A DNA stretch of 64,000 nt from Singulisphaera sp. GTDB taxonomy: Bacteria; Planctomycetota; Planctomycetia; Isosphaerales; Isosphaeraceae. The notes beneath the pieces are model-generated. The model was not told where the DNA came from. It was given only the letters and a program-made list of their open reading frames with translations, and ran no database searches. Shown here in pieces: positions 35,342-44,277 of the stretch. The DNA is taken from positions 19,966 to 83,965 of the forward strand of contig DAIDJG010000136.1 in the NCBI GenBank assembly GCA_027451445.1, written 5' to 3'. Both the position numbers and the translations under genes were made by a program. The stretch's first letter is position 1; each line of letters begins with the position of its first letter.

Positions 35342-35745
35342 AAGACGACCCTTCAGCCGCTTTCGAGCGAAGAAGTAGGGAGTGAGGGGCGAATCGCGTG
35401 GGTGTTAAGAGATGTTGCTTCGGGGATGTTACTGAACCGAGCGATTCCGGCAAGCTCAAATCTCGGAGGAAGTCCGGGCTTATGAACTCAATGCCAAATG
35501 CAAAATGGCAGATGGCCAAAGAACAGTGAGAGCCGAATTGCAGGGCGAGTGCAATGGTCCGTTAAGCACTGTCGGCCATCTGCCATCTGCCATCTGCCAT
35601 TTTGTTCGGGGTTCATAGCTCAACGCTGCGGACAGACCAGCCCGGCCGCTCAGAACCGGCAAGCGTCTGCTGCATCTCGCCGAGAGACCACCGTCGCCGT
35701 AAGATGACATTGTCGACCAACCAACGATTAGCGGAGGAAGGCGCC
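35342..35745. other. Divergent intergenic region carrying a palindromic element
   Basis: 404 bases between two divergent genes of unknown function. Apart from the palindrome at 35481-35617 no coding potential or RNA gene is visible. The GGAGGAAG ribosome site of the downstream gene is at its right end. Confidence 0.5.
35481..35617. repeat. GGCAGATGGC palindromic element
   Basis: Left arm 35481-35517 starts TATGAACTCAATGCCAAATG and ends CAAAATGGCAGATGGCC. The right arm 35574-35617 is its inverted counterpart with the 7-base unit CATCTGC repeated three times (once in the left arm), ending GGTTCATA. Inside, ACAGTG (35524-35529) and CACTGT form a further short pair. Unlike the other families it lies between divergent genes. 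Confidence 0.75.
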
Positions 35746-36936
35746 ATGACCGCCTGGGTCGTCTCGCTGGGCCTTATGCTCGTGACGGCGGGTAAGCCGC
35801 CCGTCGAGTCGGCCGCGGATACCGTGACGTTGCGGGACGGCCAAGTGGTGCTGGGCCATCTCATAGAACCTTCACCACGAGCGGGGAGTGTCGCCCTCGT
35901 GGCGCGCCGAGCTTGGATCGAGGCCAAGCTGCCGCAGTGGGCGAAACGCTGGCTGGCCGAAGTCGAGCCGGCCGAGCGCAAGGCGGAGGCCCAACGCCGG
36001 CAACGGCTGGAGTCCTGGAAACGCGAGCGAGCCGGAAAAACCGAGCCCGATGATCGGATTGACGCCTGGATCGACCACGAACTGGCGCGGTTGAAAGGCG
36101 AAGCCGAGAAGCCGGCGTCGGTCCTTATCCCTGTGATCATCGCCAAGAGCGATGTCCGGAGCATCGTGCGACGGCCGAAGTCCTCGCAACGGCTGCTCTT
36201 GCTCGGTTGGCGTGCTGGATTTGCGAGTGTCGAAGAGATGCCGCTCGACGCTCTGAAAGACGCGCTCGAAGGGCGCGGGTTCGACCTCGCGAGCACGGTG
36301 CCAGTCAGCGTCGAACACATGCTTCCCCTGCAACCGGAGACTGACGTCCAATGGATCGCGCGTCGAGCGGCCACGGAGGTCACACACGACTCGGGTCTCA
36401 AATTCATCCAGGTCCAGCAACTTCTGCTCCCAGAGCCGGAGCCCGGCCAGCCCTTGAACGCGGGCGCAGCGCTGTCGGCTCTGCCGGATCTCGTGAAGAT
36501 GCTTACCGGCGAAGCCACCGACCCAATGCCCGAGCGACTGCGCGCGGTCTCCGACCGCGGACGCGTGGGAGCGATCGTGACGAAGGAGGATCTTGACCCG
36601 AATCTCGAAAGCGTGAGCGTCGAGATCATGCTCTGGGTCCGCGGACCGGGCAACCGCTGGGCCCCCTTCGGCTGGCGGAAGGCAACGGTCCGCGCGGCGG
36701 ATGTGGGGCAAGACGAAGGCAAAGACCTGGCGGACGACCCTCAAGTCCAGATGATTTTCTCGCTCGCCAAATCGCTGGGTCTTGGAGACGCTGGCGGAGA
36801 GGTGCAGCAGAAGGGTCTCCAGGTGGGTGCCGCCACGCGAAAGGCACTCGGGCAGGCGCGGACGGCGTTTCAGGAGGACCTGGCCAGGTTGGCCCTGTCG
36901 CTCGAAGAACGCGCCCAGGCGAAGGGAAAGGACTGA
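35746..36936 (+). CDS. Exported protein of unknown function
   Basis: 396 residues from the ATG at 35746, chosen for GGAGGAAG just upstream and for the resulting signal peptide 'MTAWVVSLGLMLVTAGKPP'; the frame extends to 35602. After it, 'DTVTLRDGQVVLGHLIEPS' is a short beta motif common at the N-terminus of planctomycete exported proteins. Residues 60-130 are highly charged and helical. The middle carries 'AARRAATEVTHDSGLKFIQVQQLLLPEPEPGQPL', and the C-terminus is a helical stretch 'ALGQARTAFQEDLARLALSLEERAQAKGKD'. No family recognised. Confidence 0.72.
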   Translation: MTAWVVSLGLMLVTAGKPPVESAADTVTLRDGQVVLGHLIEPSPRAGSVALVARRAWIEAKLPQWAKRWLAEVEPAERKAEAQRRQRLESWKRERAGKTEPDDRIDAWIDHELARLKGEAEKPASVLIPVIIAKSDVRSIVRRPKSSQRLLLLGWRAGFASVEEMPLDALKDALEGRGFDLASTVPVSVEHMLPLQPETDVQWIARRAATEVTHDSGLKFIQVQQLLLPEPEPGQPLNAGAALSALPDLVKMLTGEATDPMPERLRAVSDRGRVGAIVTKEDLDPNLESVSVEIMLWVRGPGNRWAPFGWRKATVRAADVGQDEGKDLADDPQVQMIFSLAKSLGLGDAGGEVQQKGLQVGAATRKALGQARTAFQEDLARLALSLEERAQAKGKD

Positions 36937-37096
36937 CGGCGCGAGGTCTTGGAGGCGATCACGCCGACGCGAGGACTAAAGACCGATTGTGAGCCCTGCT
37001 GCGTGGAGTTATCCTGGCGGCGCTCGTAATCGATCGCGCCTAGCTCACTTTGAGGCGACGAAGGCGAACGCCTCGAAAGCGAAAGGGGTCAAGAGG

Positions 37097-37906
37097 ATGG
37101 GTTTGTTCTCGGGGAAAAAGGGACTGGTGCTGGGCGTCGCGAACGACTTCAGCATCGCGTGGGCCATTAGCGACAAGCTGCTGGCCGAAGGCGCGGAGAT
37201 CGGGTTCACCCACCTCCCCGGCGAAAAGATGGAACGCCGCGTGCGCAAGACCGTGCCGAAGGATGCCAAGCTGATCACGCCTTGCGACGTTCAAAAGGAC
37301 GAGGATGTCGCGCGCGTTTTCGCCGAGGCTCGCGAAGCCTACGGCGCTCTCGACTTCGTGCTCCACTCGATCGCGTTCGCGCCGATGGACGACATCAAGT
37401 GCAACTTCGTCAACGCCAGCCGCGAGGGGTTCAAGACGGCGATGGACATCAGCGTCTACTCGCTCGCGATCGTCGCGCGACACGCGGCCGAGTCGATGCC
37501 CAACGGCGGTGCGATCGAGACCCTCACCTACTTCGGCGGCGAGCGAGTGGTGTCCGGCTACAACATGATGGGGGTGTGCAAGGCCGCCCTCGACGCCGCC
37601 GTTCGCTACCTGGCGTATGACCTCGGCCCGAAGAAGATCCGCGTCAATGCGCTCTCCGCCGGTCCCGTGAAGACCCTGGCCGCTTCGGCGGTGGGCGATT
37701 CGGACAAGCTCGCGGGCCTCTACGAAGCCGTTTCGCCGTTGGGCCGGAACATCACGCGGGAAGAGGTCGGTTCGGCGGGCATGTTCCTGCTCTCCGACCT
37801 GGCGAGCGGCATTACGGGCGAACTCCTCCACGTGGACTGCGGCTACAACGTGATGGGCTCTCCGGGGCGGGCCATCGAGGCCGCCAAGGCGGGGGCGACC
37901 CTTTGA
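37097..37906 (+). CDS. fabI: Enoyl-[acyl-carrier-protein] reductase
   Basis: 269 residues from the ATG at 37097 (the frame extends to 36989 without family character). FabI reduces trans-2-enoyl-ACP in fatty-acid elongation. It is a divergent SDR: '[35 protein letters not shown]' cofactor region, '[10 protein letters not shown]' near 90, '[11 protein letters not shown]' near 145 with the first Tyr, and '[23 protein letters not shown]' giving Tyr-x6-Lys, then '[15 protein letters not shown]'. '[14 protein letters not shown]' ends the fold. It overlaps the nudix gene by 4 bases (TTGA). Confidence 0.95.
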   Translation: MGLFSGKKGLVLGVANDFSIAWAISDKLLAEGAEIGFTHLPGEKMERRVRKTVPKDAKLITPCDVQKDEDVARVFAEAREAYGALDFVLHSIAFAPMDDIKCNFVNASREGFKTAMDISVYSLAIVARHAAESMPNGGAIETLTYFGGERVVSGYNMMGVCKAALDAAVRYLAYDLGPKKIRVNALSAGPVKTLAASAVGDSDKLAGLYEAVSPLGRNITREEVGSAGMFLLSDLASGITGELLHVDCGYNVMGSPGRAIEAAKAGATL

Positions 37907-38322
37907 GCGAGGCGGAGGAACCGGTCCGCGTCGGGATCGGACTGGTCGGACGCGCGGGCAAGTACCTTGTCCGCCAGCGTCCAGCCGGCAACATCATGGA
38001 GGGTTACTGGGAATTTCCGGGCGGAAAGTGCGAACCCAGTGAAGCTCCCAAGGATGCGACGCGACGCGAGTGCAACGAAGAGGTGGGGATCGACGTCACC
38101 GTCGTTGGGCTTCGGCGCGTGGTCTCGCACCGATATCCACACGGATTCGTGGAATTGTCGTTCTTCGACTGTACGACGGTCGAGCCGTCGGCAGAGCCCG
38201 CGGAAGGTTCGGGGTTCGTCTGGATCGACGCGGCGGAACTGCCGACACTGACATTTCCTGGTGCGAACGAACAGGTTCTCGAAGAGCTCGTGCGAGAAGC
38301 CGAGGCGAGAGCGCACAGATAG
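37903..38322 (+). CDS. Nudix hydrolase, MutT-like
   Basis: 139 residues, TTG start at 37903 overlapping the fabI stop (TTGA). Pattern '[56 protein letters not shown]' contains the complete nudix box G-x5-E-x7-R-E-x2-E-E-x-G. Likely hydrolyses 8-oxo-dGTP or another (d)NTP. Its tight coupling to fabI is an operon arrangement only; no functional link is evident. Confidence 0.92.
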   Translation: MSEAEEPVRVGIGLVGRAGKYLVRQRPAGNIMEGYWEFPGGKCEPSEAPKDATRRECNEEVGIDVTVVGLRRVVSHRYPHGFVELSFFDCTTVEPSAEPAEGSGFVWIDAAELPTLTFPGANEQVLEELVREAEARAHR

Positions 38323-38354
38323 CAGCAAACCAGGAAAGCCTAGGACCATTAGAC

Positions 38355-38379
38355 TCCCTCACCCGTACGGAGAGAGGGA
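38355..38379. terminator. Possible hairpin between convergent nudix and clpP genes
   Basis: TCCCTC (38355-38360) and GAGGGA (38374-38379) form a 6-base stem with a 13-base loop, about 30 bases after the nudix stop. There is no T-run. Candidate two-way terminator only. Confidence 0.3.
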
Positions 38380-38445
38380 ATTCAATGGTCCGTTCGCGCG
38401 AAGCGATTCGCGATCAATGCCCCGGAGGGATATCTCGACGACTCG

Positions 38446-39060
38446 TCAAGGAATCCGCTCCGGATTCGCCGGCACGGGTGGCTCACGATCGACGACGTTA
38501 TCGATCAGACCGTAGTCGCGGGATTCCTCGGGCGACATGAAGCGGTCGCGGTCCGTGTCTTCCTGGAGCCGCTCCAGGGTCTGGCCCGTGTGCTTCATGT
38601 AGATCTCGTTGAGCTGCTTCTTCATGCGGATGAACTCTTCCGCATGAATCATGATGTCGGTCGCTGTCCCTTCCATCCCCGCGAGGGGCTGGTGGATCAT
38701 GATGCGTCCGTGGGGCAACGCGTTGCGTTTACCCTTGGCGCCTGCTGCGAGCAGAAGCGAGCCCATGCTGGCGCACTGGCCGATGCAGTAGGTCGCGACG
38801 TCGCACGAAACCCATTGCATCGTGTCGTAGATCGCCAGTCCCGCGGTAACGCTGCCGCCGGGGCTGTTGATGTAGAGGTGGATGTCGGCCTTCGCGTCCT
38901 GGTGCGCGAGGACGAGCATCTGCGCGACGATCAGGTTGGACACATTGTCGTCGATGGCCGAGCCAAGGATGATGATGCGGTCCTGGAGCAGGCGGGAGTA
39001 AATATCCATCGCCCGCTCTTCGCGACCACTCCGTTCAATCACGATCGGGATCAGTGGCAT
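38446..39060 (-). CDS. clpP: ClpP protease subunit (second copy)
   Basis: 204 residues. Serine peptidase S14: the catalytic set is Ser in '[14 protein letters not shown]', His in '[10 protein letters not shown]' and Asp in '[10 protein letters not shown]'. Handle helix and N-terminal '[18 protein letters not shown]' are normal. Forms the barrel of Clp proteases for cytoplasmic protein turnover. Third gene of tig-clpP-clpP, 66 bases after the other copy. The two copies may form a mixed tetradecamer; no clpX or clpA is in the window. Confidence 0.94.
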   Translation of the reverse strand: MPLIPIVIERSGREERAMDIYSRLLQDRIIILGSAIDDNVSNLIVAQMLVLAHQDAKADIHLYINSPGGSVTAGLAIYDTMQWVSCDVATYCIGQCASMGSLLLAAGAKGKRNALPHGRIMIHQPLAGMEGTATDIMIHAEEFIRMKKQLNEIYMKHTGQTLERLQEDTDRDRFMSPEESRDYGLIDNVVDREPPVPANPERIP

Positions 39061-39126
39061 GAGTTGTACCCTTTGGACGAGAGGTCGCCGGACGAAGAGC
39101 CCAGAAGACAGAGCACGATCACACGA

Positions 39127-39765
39127 TTAGCTGACCGGTGCCGGCCCCTTGGCCGCCTCGCTGCCCGGCATGTGGCCCACAACCTCGTCGACGATGCCGT
39201 AATCCTTGGCCTGGATGGCTGTCAAGTACCGATCGCGCTCGGTGTCGCGGGCGACCCGATCGATCGGCTGCCCCGTGTGCTTGGCGAGGATCTCGTTGAT
39301 GTCTTTCTTGTTGGCGAGGATTTCCTGCGCCTGAATTTCGATGTCAGAGACCTGCCCGCCCACCTGTCCGTAAGGCTGGTGGATCATCACCTTGGAGTGC
39401 GGCAAGGCGTAGCGGCGCCCCTTGGTCCCCCCCGCCAGAAGCACCGCGGCGCCGGAGGCGGCCATGCCGATGCAGTAGGTGGCAACAGGGCAGTCGATGA
39501 ATTGCATCGTGTCGTAGATCGCGAGCGTGCTGGTAACGCTGCCGCCCGGGCTGTTGATATAGAAGCTGATCCCTTGCGTCCGGTTCTCGAACTGGAGGAA
39601 GAGGAACTTCATGACCGTCATGTTGGCGACGGCGTCGTTGATCACCCCCTCGAGGAAGACGATCCGGTTTTCCAGCAGGAGGTCGCCCAGGGTCATCTGC
39701 CGTTGCCGGGCGTAGTCCCGGTAGCGCTGAAGCGTCGGCACGGCGAGCGGATGTTCGGGGAACAT
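39127..39765 (-). CDS. clpP: ClpP protease subunit (first copy, variant active-site loop)
   Basis: 212 residues. Same fold as its neighbour: 'LLLENRIVFLEGVINDAVANMTVMKFLFLQFEN', '[20 protein letters not shown]', 'ATYCIGMAASGAAVLLAGGTKGRRYALPHSKVMIHQPYG' and 'VARDTERDRYL'. The nucleophile Ser is kept but is followed by Gly-Ala instead of the usual Met-Gly, altering the loop that forms the oxyanion site. His and Asp are present. It is 100 bases downstream of tig. The paralogue next to it has the standard loop, so this copy may differ in specificity or be the less active partner. Confidence 0.93.
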   Translation of the reverse strand: MFPEHPLAVPTLQRYRDYARQRQMTLGDLLLENRIVFLEGVINDAVANMTVMKFLFLQFENRTQGISFYINSPGGSVTSTLAIYDTMQFIDCPVATYCIGMAASGAAVLLAGGTKGRRYALPHSKVMIHQPYGQVGGQVSDIEIQAQEILANKKDINEILAKHTGQPIDRVARDTERDRYLTAIQAKDYGIVDEVVGHMPGSEAAKGPAPVS

Positions 39766-39865
39766 AGCAGAGTTCCTTGGAGATCAAGGCCCAACCGTTC
39801 CGACCGCAGTCGGTCAGGCCGGGCCCGTGGATCGACACAAGAGTGTGGGTTCGGGCGAGCGGCAA

Positions 39866-41413
39866 TCAGGCTTGCGCTTCGCCGCCCTCCGAAGAGGCTT
39901 CCGCAGCCGTTTCGGTCGCCTGGCCTTCCGTTTCCGCCTCCGACTCCTCGGGGGCGACGACATTGGACGCAGTCTGGTCGAGGGTCTCAACCGGCTGCTC
40001 CTCAGCCAGCGGGACATCCTCGAACTTGATGCTTTCCATGATCCGGTCGAGTGCCTTGCGCTCCAGGATCTGAGTCGCGATGGCGTCCGCCAGCCCTTCC
40101 TTTTCGATTCTGGCCCGCACGCGACGGGGACTCTCGTCGCTCCGCTCGGCCATCGTCTCGATTTCGAGCTCGAAGTCCTCGTCCTCGACCTTGATCGATT
40201 CTTCCTCGGCGATCTTGCTGAGGATGAAGAACTCCTTGAGCGTGCGCAGCGTGGTTTCGTGGGCGTTGGCGCGGATCTCCGCCTGTCGGGCGCGGATCTG
40301 GTCGTCGCTCAGACCGCCTTGACGCAGTTCGTTGACCAACCGCTGGATCGTCGTCTTCTCCTGGCGCTTGACCAGGTCGCCGGGCAGGTCGAACGGAACC
40401 TCGTCGATCAGTTTGTCCATGATCTCGCGGCGGACGGCGTTGCGCTTCTGGGTCTCCAGCCGCCTTTCGAGCAATTCCCGGAGCGCCCCCCGCAGTTCGT
40501 CCTCGCTGTCGAAGCCGATCGAGTCGAGGAACGCGCGGTTGACTTCGGGCAGGCGGTTTTGCTTGAGATCTTTGACCTCGAACGTCACCTGGACGGTCTT
40601 GCCCCGGAGTGAGGGGTCCGTGGAACCCGAACCGATCTCGGCCACCGCTTCGCGCGTGTCGCCCGGCTTCGCGCCGACGAGCGCTTCGCCGAGTTTCGGG
40701 ATACGGCCGTCCTGGAACTGCATCTCGGGTTGGAGACGGAACTGCGTTTCGTCGAATTTATTGAGATCCTTGCCGTCCTGATGGAAACGGATGTCGGCAA
40801 TGATGAAGTCGCCGATCTCCGCGCTTCCCTCGAGCTTCGGCACGATTTGGGCATAACGCTCCAGGAACAGCTTGAACTGGGCGTCCACGTCCTGGTCGGT
40901 CAGCACGCGGGTTGGGCGCTTGACCGTCAGTTCCTTGTAGGTCGGGAGCGCGAAATCCGGTCGGACTTCGACCTCGATCTCGAAGCTCATCGGCCCTTCG
41001 TCGGGAAGCTGAATCGCTTCGACATCGAGCTTGGGCTGGACGATCGGGTCGATTTTGTAGTCTTCGTCCAACTGCTCGAGGGCGCCCATCAAGAGTGTCG
41101 ACTTGACCTGTCCCGCCACTTGCTTCCGGAACCGCTTCTCGACGAGCTGCCGGGGAGCACGACCGGGCCGGAATCCCGGCAGGACCGCCTCCTTGACCAT
41201 TTCCTTGAGCGAGTCCTCGAACTGCCGGTCGATATCCGCACGGGAAATCGCCACCTTCAGGTGCTTCTTGCAGGGACCGACGTTCTCGATGTGGACGTCG
41301 AGTTGAAGCTTGGTTTTCAGACTTTCACTAGCCGGCGATTCGGCTGAGCTGTCGGCTTCCGTACCCTCGGCCGTGCTGACGGGCGAATCGAGGTCGTGCT
41401 CGCCGGTGGTCAT
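39866..41413 (-). CDS. tig: Trigger factor
   Basis: 515 residues, longer than the usual 430-460 because of an acidic N-terminal extension (about 1-35) and an acidic Ala/Glu tail (from about 470). Ribosome-binding domain has 'VLPGFRPGRAPRQLVEKRF' (signature loop, about 75-95). The PPIase-like middle domain is near 190-300 ('GDFIIADIRFHQDGKDL', 'FQDGRIPKLGEALVGAKPGDTREAVAEI'), and the C-terminal helical chaperone arms follow. It assists nascent-chain folding and is the first gene of tig-clpP-clpP. The tRNA-Gly gene lies 105 bases upstream on the same strand. Confidence 0.94.
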   Translation of the reverse strand: MTTGEHDLDSPVSTAEGTEADSSAESPASESLKTKLQLDVHIENVGPCKKHLKVAISRADIDRQFEDSLKEMVKEAVLPGFRPGRAPRQLVEKRFRKQVAGQVKSTLLMGALEQLDEDYKIDPIVQPKLDVEAIQLPDEGPMSFEIEVEVRPDFALPTYKELTVKRPTRVLTDQDVDAQFKLFLERYAQIVPKLEGSAEIGDFIIADIRFHQDGKDLNKFDETQFRLQPEMQFQDGRIPKLGEALVGAKPGDTREAVAEIGSGSTDPSLRGKTVQVTFEVKDLKQNRLPEVNRAFLDSIGFDSEDELRGALRELLERRLETQKRNAVRREIMDKLIDEVPFDLPGDLVKRQEKTTIQRLVNELRQGGLSDDQIRARQAEIRANAHETTLRTLKEFFILSKIAEEESIKVEDEDFELEIETMAERSDESPRRVRARIEKEGLADAIATQILERKALDRIMESIKFEDVPLAEEQPVETLDQTASNVVAPEESEAETEGQATETAAEASSEGGEAQA

Positions 41414-41517
41414 CGTGGGGCTTCCTCAAAAGTCATTGGGCTGGACGGCTTGAGACGCCATCACGCACCCGACGCGTTCGAGCGTAAGCCACCAGCCCTG
41501 TTCTGGCCAAGGACAAG

Positions 41518-41589
41518 AGCGGGAGATGGGATTTGAACCCACGACAACCACGTTGGCAACGTGGCGCTCTACCCCTGAGCTACTCCCGC
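41518..41589 (-). tRNA. tRNA-Gly (anticodon GCC)
   Basis: A 72-base cloverleaf on the minus strand: acceptor GCGGGAG/CTCCCGC, D arm GCTC-AGGGGTA-GAGC, anticodon arm CCACG-TTGCCAA-CGTGG with anticodon GCC, T arm GTGGG-TTCAAAT-CCCAT. The discriminator is T (U), and CCA is not encoded. Confidence 0.95.
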
Positions 41590-41914
41590 ACTACACTTCC
41601 TCTCACCGACACAACATGAAGAGCGACCAGCGATCTCCCCAGGTCGGTTCGAGCAAAGGCTAGTATAGCGCCACCGCAGGGGATTTCAAGTCGTCTTCAA
41701 CGAAAACACACCGAGCGACGCCGACCCGCGCAAGGGGCCCCCACAACGCCTTCAACTTGGTGTCGCTCGAACCTCGCCTAAAGCCCTTGCGCTTCGGATT
41801 CCGTTTGCGTACCGCGTGCTGGGCCGTTAACCTAAAGAGTTATCCAGTCTAGAGGTCCGATCTTGAGAATAACTCCGCCGCCGGTCCGAACCGTGGCGGG
41901 AGGGTGTAGCGACG
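41590..41914. other. Intergenic region between tRNA-Gly and the FHA gene
   Basis: 325 bases between a minus-strand tRNA and a plus-strand gene. It should hold both promoters. No small gene, repeat or strong hairpin seen. Confidence 0.45.
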
Positions 41915-42556
41915 ATGGATTATCGACTTGTGGTCGTGCGCGGGCGCAGCGGCTCGGAGGCGATCGAGCTTGCCGACGGAGTGACGACGGTCGGCCGTCA
42001 CGATGACTGCCAGCTTCGCATCAAATCCTCCCAGGTCAGCCGAAAACACTGTGAGATTTTCGAAAAGAAAGGACTCCTCCTGGTTAAGGACCTGGGCAGC
42101 GCGAATGGTACGTTCGTCAACGGTCAAAAGGTCGACGGTCAGCGAGTTCTCGAAGATGGCGATGAGTTGACAATCGGCCAGGTGAAGCTCCGCGTGTCCA
42201 GGCGGGCCGCGAGCGCGGCCGCCGCAGCTCCCGCGACGGCGCCAGCCAAGCCCAACGACACCGCAGTCACCGCGTCCCCCGCGGAAGGTGCCTCCGCAGC
42301 AGCCGCCCCCGCAAAAGACGAGCCGCTCGATTTCGACACCACGTTCAACACCGATGACGGGTCGGACGACGAGTTCGACATCGACTTTTTCGAATCGCCA
42401 ACGACGAGCCCGTCGCCGGCCGCTGCCCCAGAAACCGTTCCGGCCGCTCCGCAAACGCCTCCCCCCTCCCCTCCAGTTCCGGAACCCGCAACGAGCGAAG
42501 CCGACGACGCGGTCAAGGATTTCCTCCTCGATATCAAATTCGACGACGATCACTGA
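41915..42556 (+). CDS. FHA-domain protein
   Basis: 213 residues. FHA domain at about 1-95: 'TTVGRHDDCQLRI' (Gly27-Arg28), 'VSRKHCEIF' (Ser42, His45), 'GSANGTFVNG' (Asn64, Gly65, Thr66, Asn69), the phosphothreonine-binding set. From about 95 the chain is Ala/Pro-rich with acidic patches ('FDTTFNTDDGSDDEFDIDFFESPTTS') and ends in 'FLLDIKFDDDH'. Binds phosphothreonine partners, probably under a Ser/Thr kinase outside the window. The acidic Thr-bearing patch could itself be phosphorylated. Confidence 0.9.
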   Translation: MDYRLVVVRGRSGSEAIELADGVTTVGRHDDCQLRIKSSQVSRKHCEIFEKKGLLLVKDLGSANGTFVNGQKVDGQRVLEDGDELTIGQVKLRVSRRAASAAAAAPATAPAKPNDTAVTASPAEGASAAAAPAKDEPLDFDTTFNTDDGSDDEFDIDFFESPTTSPSPAAAPETVPAAPQTPPPSPPVPEPATSEADDAVKDFLLDIKFDDDH

Positions 42557-43087
42557 CACAAAGCATACGTGAGCGAATCAGACTCAGCGTGCGAGCGCAG
42601 CGCCCATGTCGTGCCGCTGCGTCTCTCTTCTAAGTCGTCGGTTTCCCGAACGACGTGGACGGATCGATCCAACAGAACGTGCGTTCCATCGGTTTTCCGT
42701 TCCCTCTCCCCCGTCGATCCGGGCATGTGTTTTGACGCGGCTCCGGCTCGAAGTGAACCACCGCCGACCCGGGTTTTCACGATTCCTTCAAATAGGGTTG
42801 GGCACGCTTTGGACCTCATGGAGTGAATCGTTTGGAAGCCAACATTCCCTCAAAAGCGAAAACGCGCCTGGGACCTCTTTCCCGAATGGAATTGTGGCCC
42901 GCGATCAACTTTCCATAAGATTTTATTGCATTCTCCGCTCGGATGCCTTAAATAGCTATGAACGGCGAGCGGTCAAACTTCAAATCGCACCGAACGTACG
43001 GGGCCGCTTGTCCATGCCAGGAATGCACTTAGCTGTACTGATGCATGCTTGGTATGCTTTTGCACTTTTTTGAGGAACCTGAAAGCG
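42557..43087. other. Long intergenic region upstream of the CI/LexA-shaped regulator
   Basis: 531 bases, less G/C-rich than the flanks, with no convincing gene on either strand. Close to the regulator start lie two similar 14-base sites, CATGCCAGGAATGC at 43013-43026 and CATGCTTGGTATGC at 43044-43057, 31 bases (about three helical turns) apart; see the separate entry. Confidence 0.5.
43013..43057. promoter_or_regulatory. Candidate operator pair upstream of the regulator gene
   Basis: Two imperfectly dyad sites, CATGC-n5-ATGC, same orientation and 31 bases apart, centred 68 and 37 bases before the regulator ATG at 43088. The second extends to GCATGC-TTG-GTATGC (5 of 6 arm positions). Position and helical phasing fit autoregulation, but this is inference. 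Confidence 0.4.
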
Positions 43088-43912
43088 ATGGCCCGTCGAA
43101 AGACTCTCCCTGAGTCCGTCCGAGTCAAGTACTCGCTGGCCGAGCGACTGAGCGCCTTGAGGTCCGAGCTTTATGGAGATCGCGGCGGACCGGAGTTAGC
43201 TCGACGTCTCGGGTTGCCAATCCGCACCTGGTACAACTACGAAGCGGGGGTAACCGTTCCAGCCGAAGTGATCCTGAAGATCATCGAGCTGACTTCCGTT
43301 GAGCCGATGTGGCTGCTGTACGGAACGGGCCCCAAGTTTCGGGCGATCCGGCACCAACGGCATACTGGGGAGCCGAGTGCGACCCATTCCGTCGGTGACC
43401 TCCTCCGCACGGCGCTCGAGATTCTCGAGCAAGAGGAGCATCGGCCGAAACCCAGCACGAATTCCGAACACGACCAGGTCGCCGCGTTGCCGGCAGAATC
43501 GCCGAGCGGACCAAGCGGCGTCGTGCTGATTAGCGTCGATGGCGCACGCAACGAGCCGCTCACGGAAAAATCCGGAGCACGCTACCAGGCGGCGCACCGC
43601 GAATGGGTTACGGCCGAACGGGAATCACGCTGCCTTCGCATTACGGGACACGCGATGACGCCGCTGCTGGCAGAAGGCGCCCACGTCGCGTTCGCCAAAT
43701 CCGATGAGCCGCTCTCCGCGCTCGACGGCAAGATGGTCGTTGCGTGGATCAACGACCAGCCCCATGTGCGCTGGCTGCAGCTCCACGGGCACCTCGTGCT
43801 GCTCCGTGCCGAGAATGCTGCGACCGATCCGCCGCAACTGCTGGTCAACATGGAAGAGGACTCGGACAAGGTCCGCTTCCGCCGCGTCCTCTATATCAGT
43901 CCGCCACACTGA
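43088..43912 (+). CDS. HTH/S24-fold transcription regulator lacking the catalytic dyad
   Basis: 274 residues from the ATG at 43088 (the frame extends to 43049). N-terminal CI/XRE-type helix-turn-helix at about 18-75 ('GGPELARRLGLPIRTWYNYEAGVTVPAEVILKIIELTSVEP'). A variable linker (about 85-150) follows, then an S24-like beta domain. In LexA/CI the domain has 'GDSM.P' (Ser nucleophile) and 'VKRL' (Lys base). Here they read 'GHAMTP' (Ala189) and 'VRWL' (Arg228), so self-cleavage should be impossible. The domain probably serves for dimerisation or ligand sensing instead. It converges with the P-II gene. Confidence 0.85.
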   Translation: MARRKTLPESVRVKYSLAERLSALRSELYGDRGGPELARRLGLPIRTWYNYEAGVTVPAEVILKIIELTSVEPMWLLYGTGPKFRAIRHQRHTGEPSATHSVGDLLRTALEILEQEEHRPKPSTNSEHDQVAALPAESPSGPSGVVLISVDGARNEPLTEKSGARYQAAHREWVTAERESRCLRITGHAMTPLLAEGAHVAFAKSDEPLSALDGKMVVAWINDQPHVRWLQLHGHLVLLRAENAATDPPQLLVNMEEDSDKVRFRRVLYISPPH

Positions 43913-43932
43913 GCCCGTCGCGGCACCCTGTT

Positions 43933-44244
43933 TTACCAGGTGACGTGCGCATCGAGGCAGGGAAGTACCAGGATCTTCCCGTCGCCGATTCTGCCGGTGC
44001 GCGCGTGAGTCACGATCGCTTTGATCACGGCCGGAACGTCGTGGTCGTGAACGAACAGCGTGATCTCGACCTTGGGCAGGAACGACGCGTCGTACTCGCT
44101 CCCCAAGTAACGATGGAGCCGGTGTTTCTGGCGTCCATACCCCATCGCGTCCCGCACCGTGCCGCCAAGCAGTTCGATGGTTTCGAGCGCCGAGAGCACG
44201 GCGGCCGCGCGGAAGGGTTTGATCATTGCCACGATTTGAACCAA
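43933..44244 (-). CDS. Short P-II-family signal protein
   Basis: 103 residues if it starts at the TTG at 44244, which has GGGGA five bases upstream and yields 'MVQIVAMIKPFRAAAVL', matching the GlnB N-terminus in length; ATG starts at 44262 and 44280 are less fitting, the latter being inside a hairpin. T-loop 'GRQKHRLHRYLGSEYDASFLPKVEI' keeps the Gln of the ATP site and the Tyr equivalent to the uridylylated Tyr51. 'ARTGRIGDGKILVLPCLDAHVTW' ends about nine residues early, without the usual C-terminal 'RIRTGE' tail that completes nucleotide binding. Role: nitrogen/carbon/energy sensing; no amtB or glnA nearby. Confidence 0.85.
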   Translation of the reverse strand: MVQIVAMIKPFRAAAVLSALETIELLGGTVRDAMGYGRQKHRLHRYLGSEYDASFLPKVEITLFVHDHDVPAVIKAIVTHARTGRIGDGKILVLPCLDAHVTW

Positions 44245-44277
44245 AGCGAGTCCCCAGCGCATCGCGAGCGACCAATG

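Noticed and set aside
38590..40029. 479-codon plus-strand frame
   Set aside because: Antisense to both clpP genes and part of tig, which are beyond doubt.
42557..43073. Plus-strand frames of 85 and 155 codons before the regulator
   Set aside because: Cys/Arg/Ser-rich random-looking sequence, no ribosome site and no motif; left as intergenic.
43088..43912. LexA itself, controlling an SOS response
   Set aside because: Both catalytic residues are missing, the N-terminal domain is CI/XRE-type rather than LexA-type, and no SOS genes are near.
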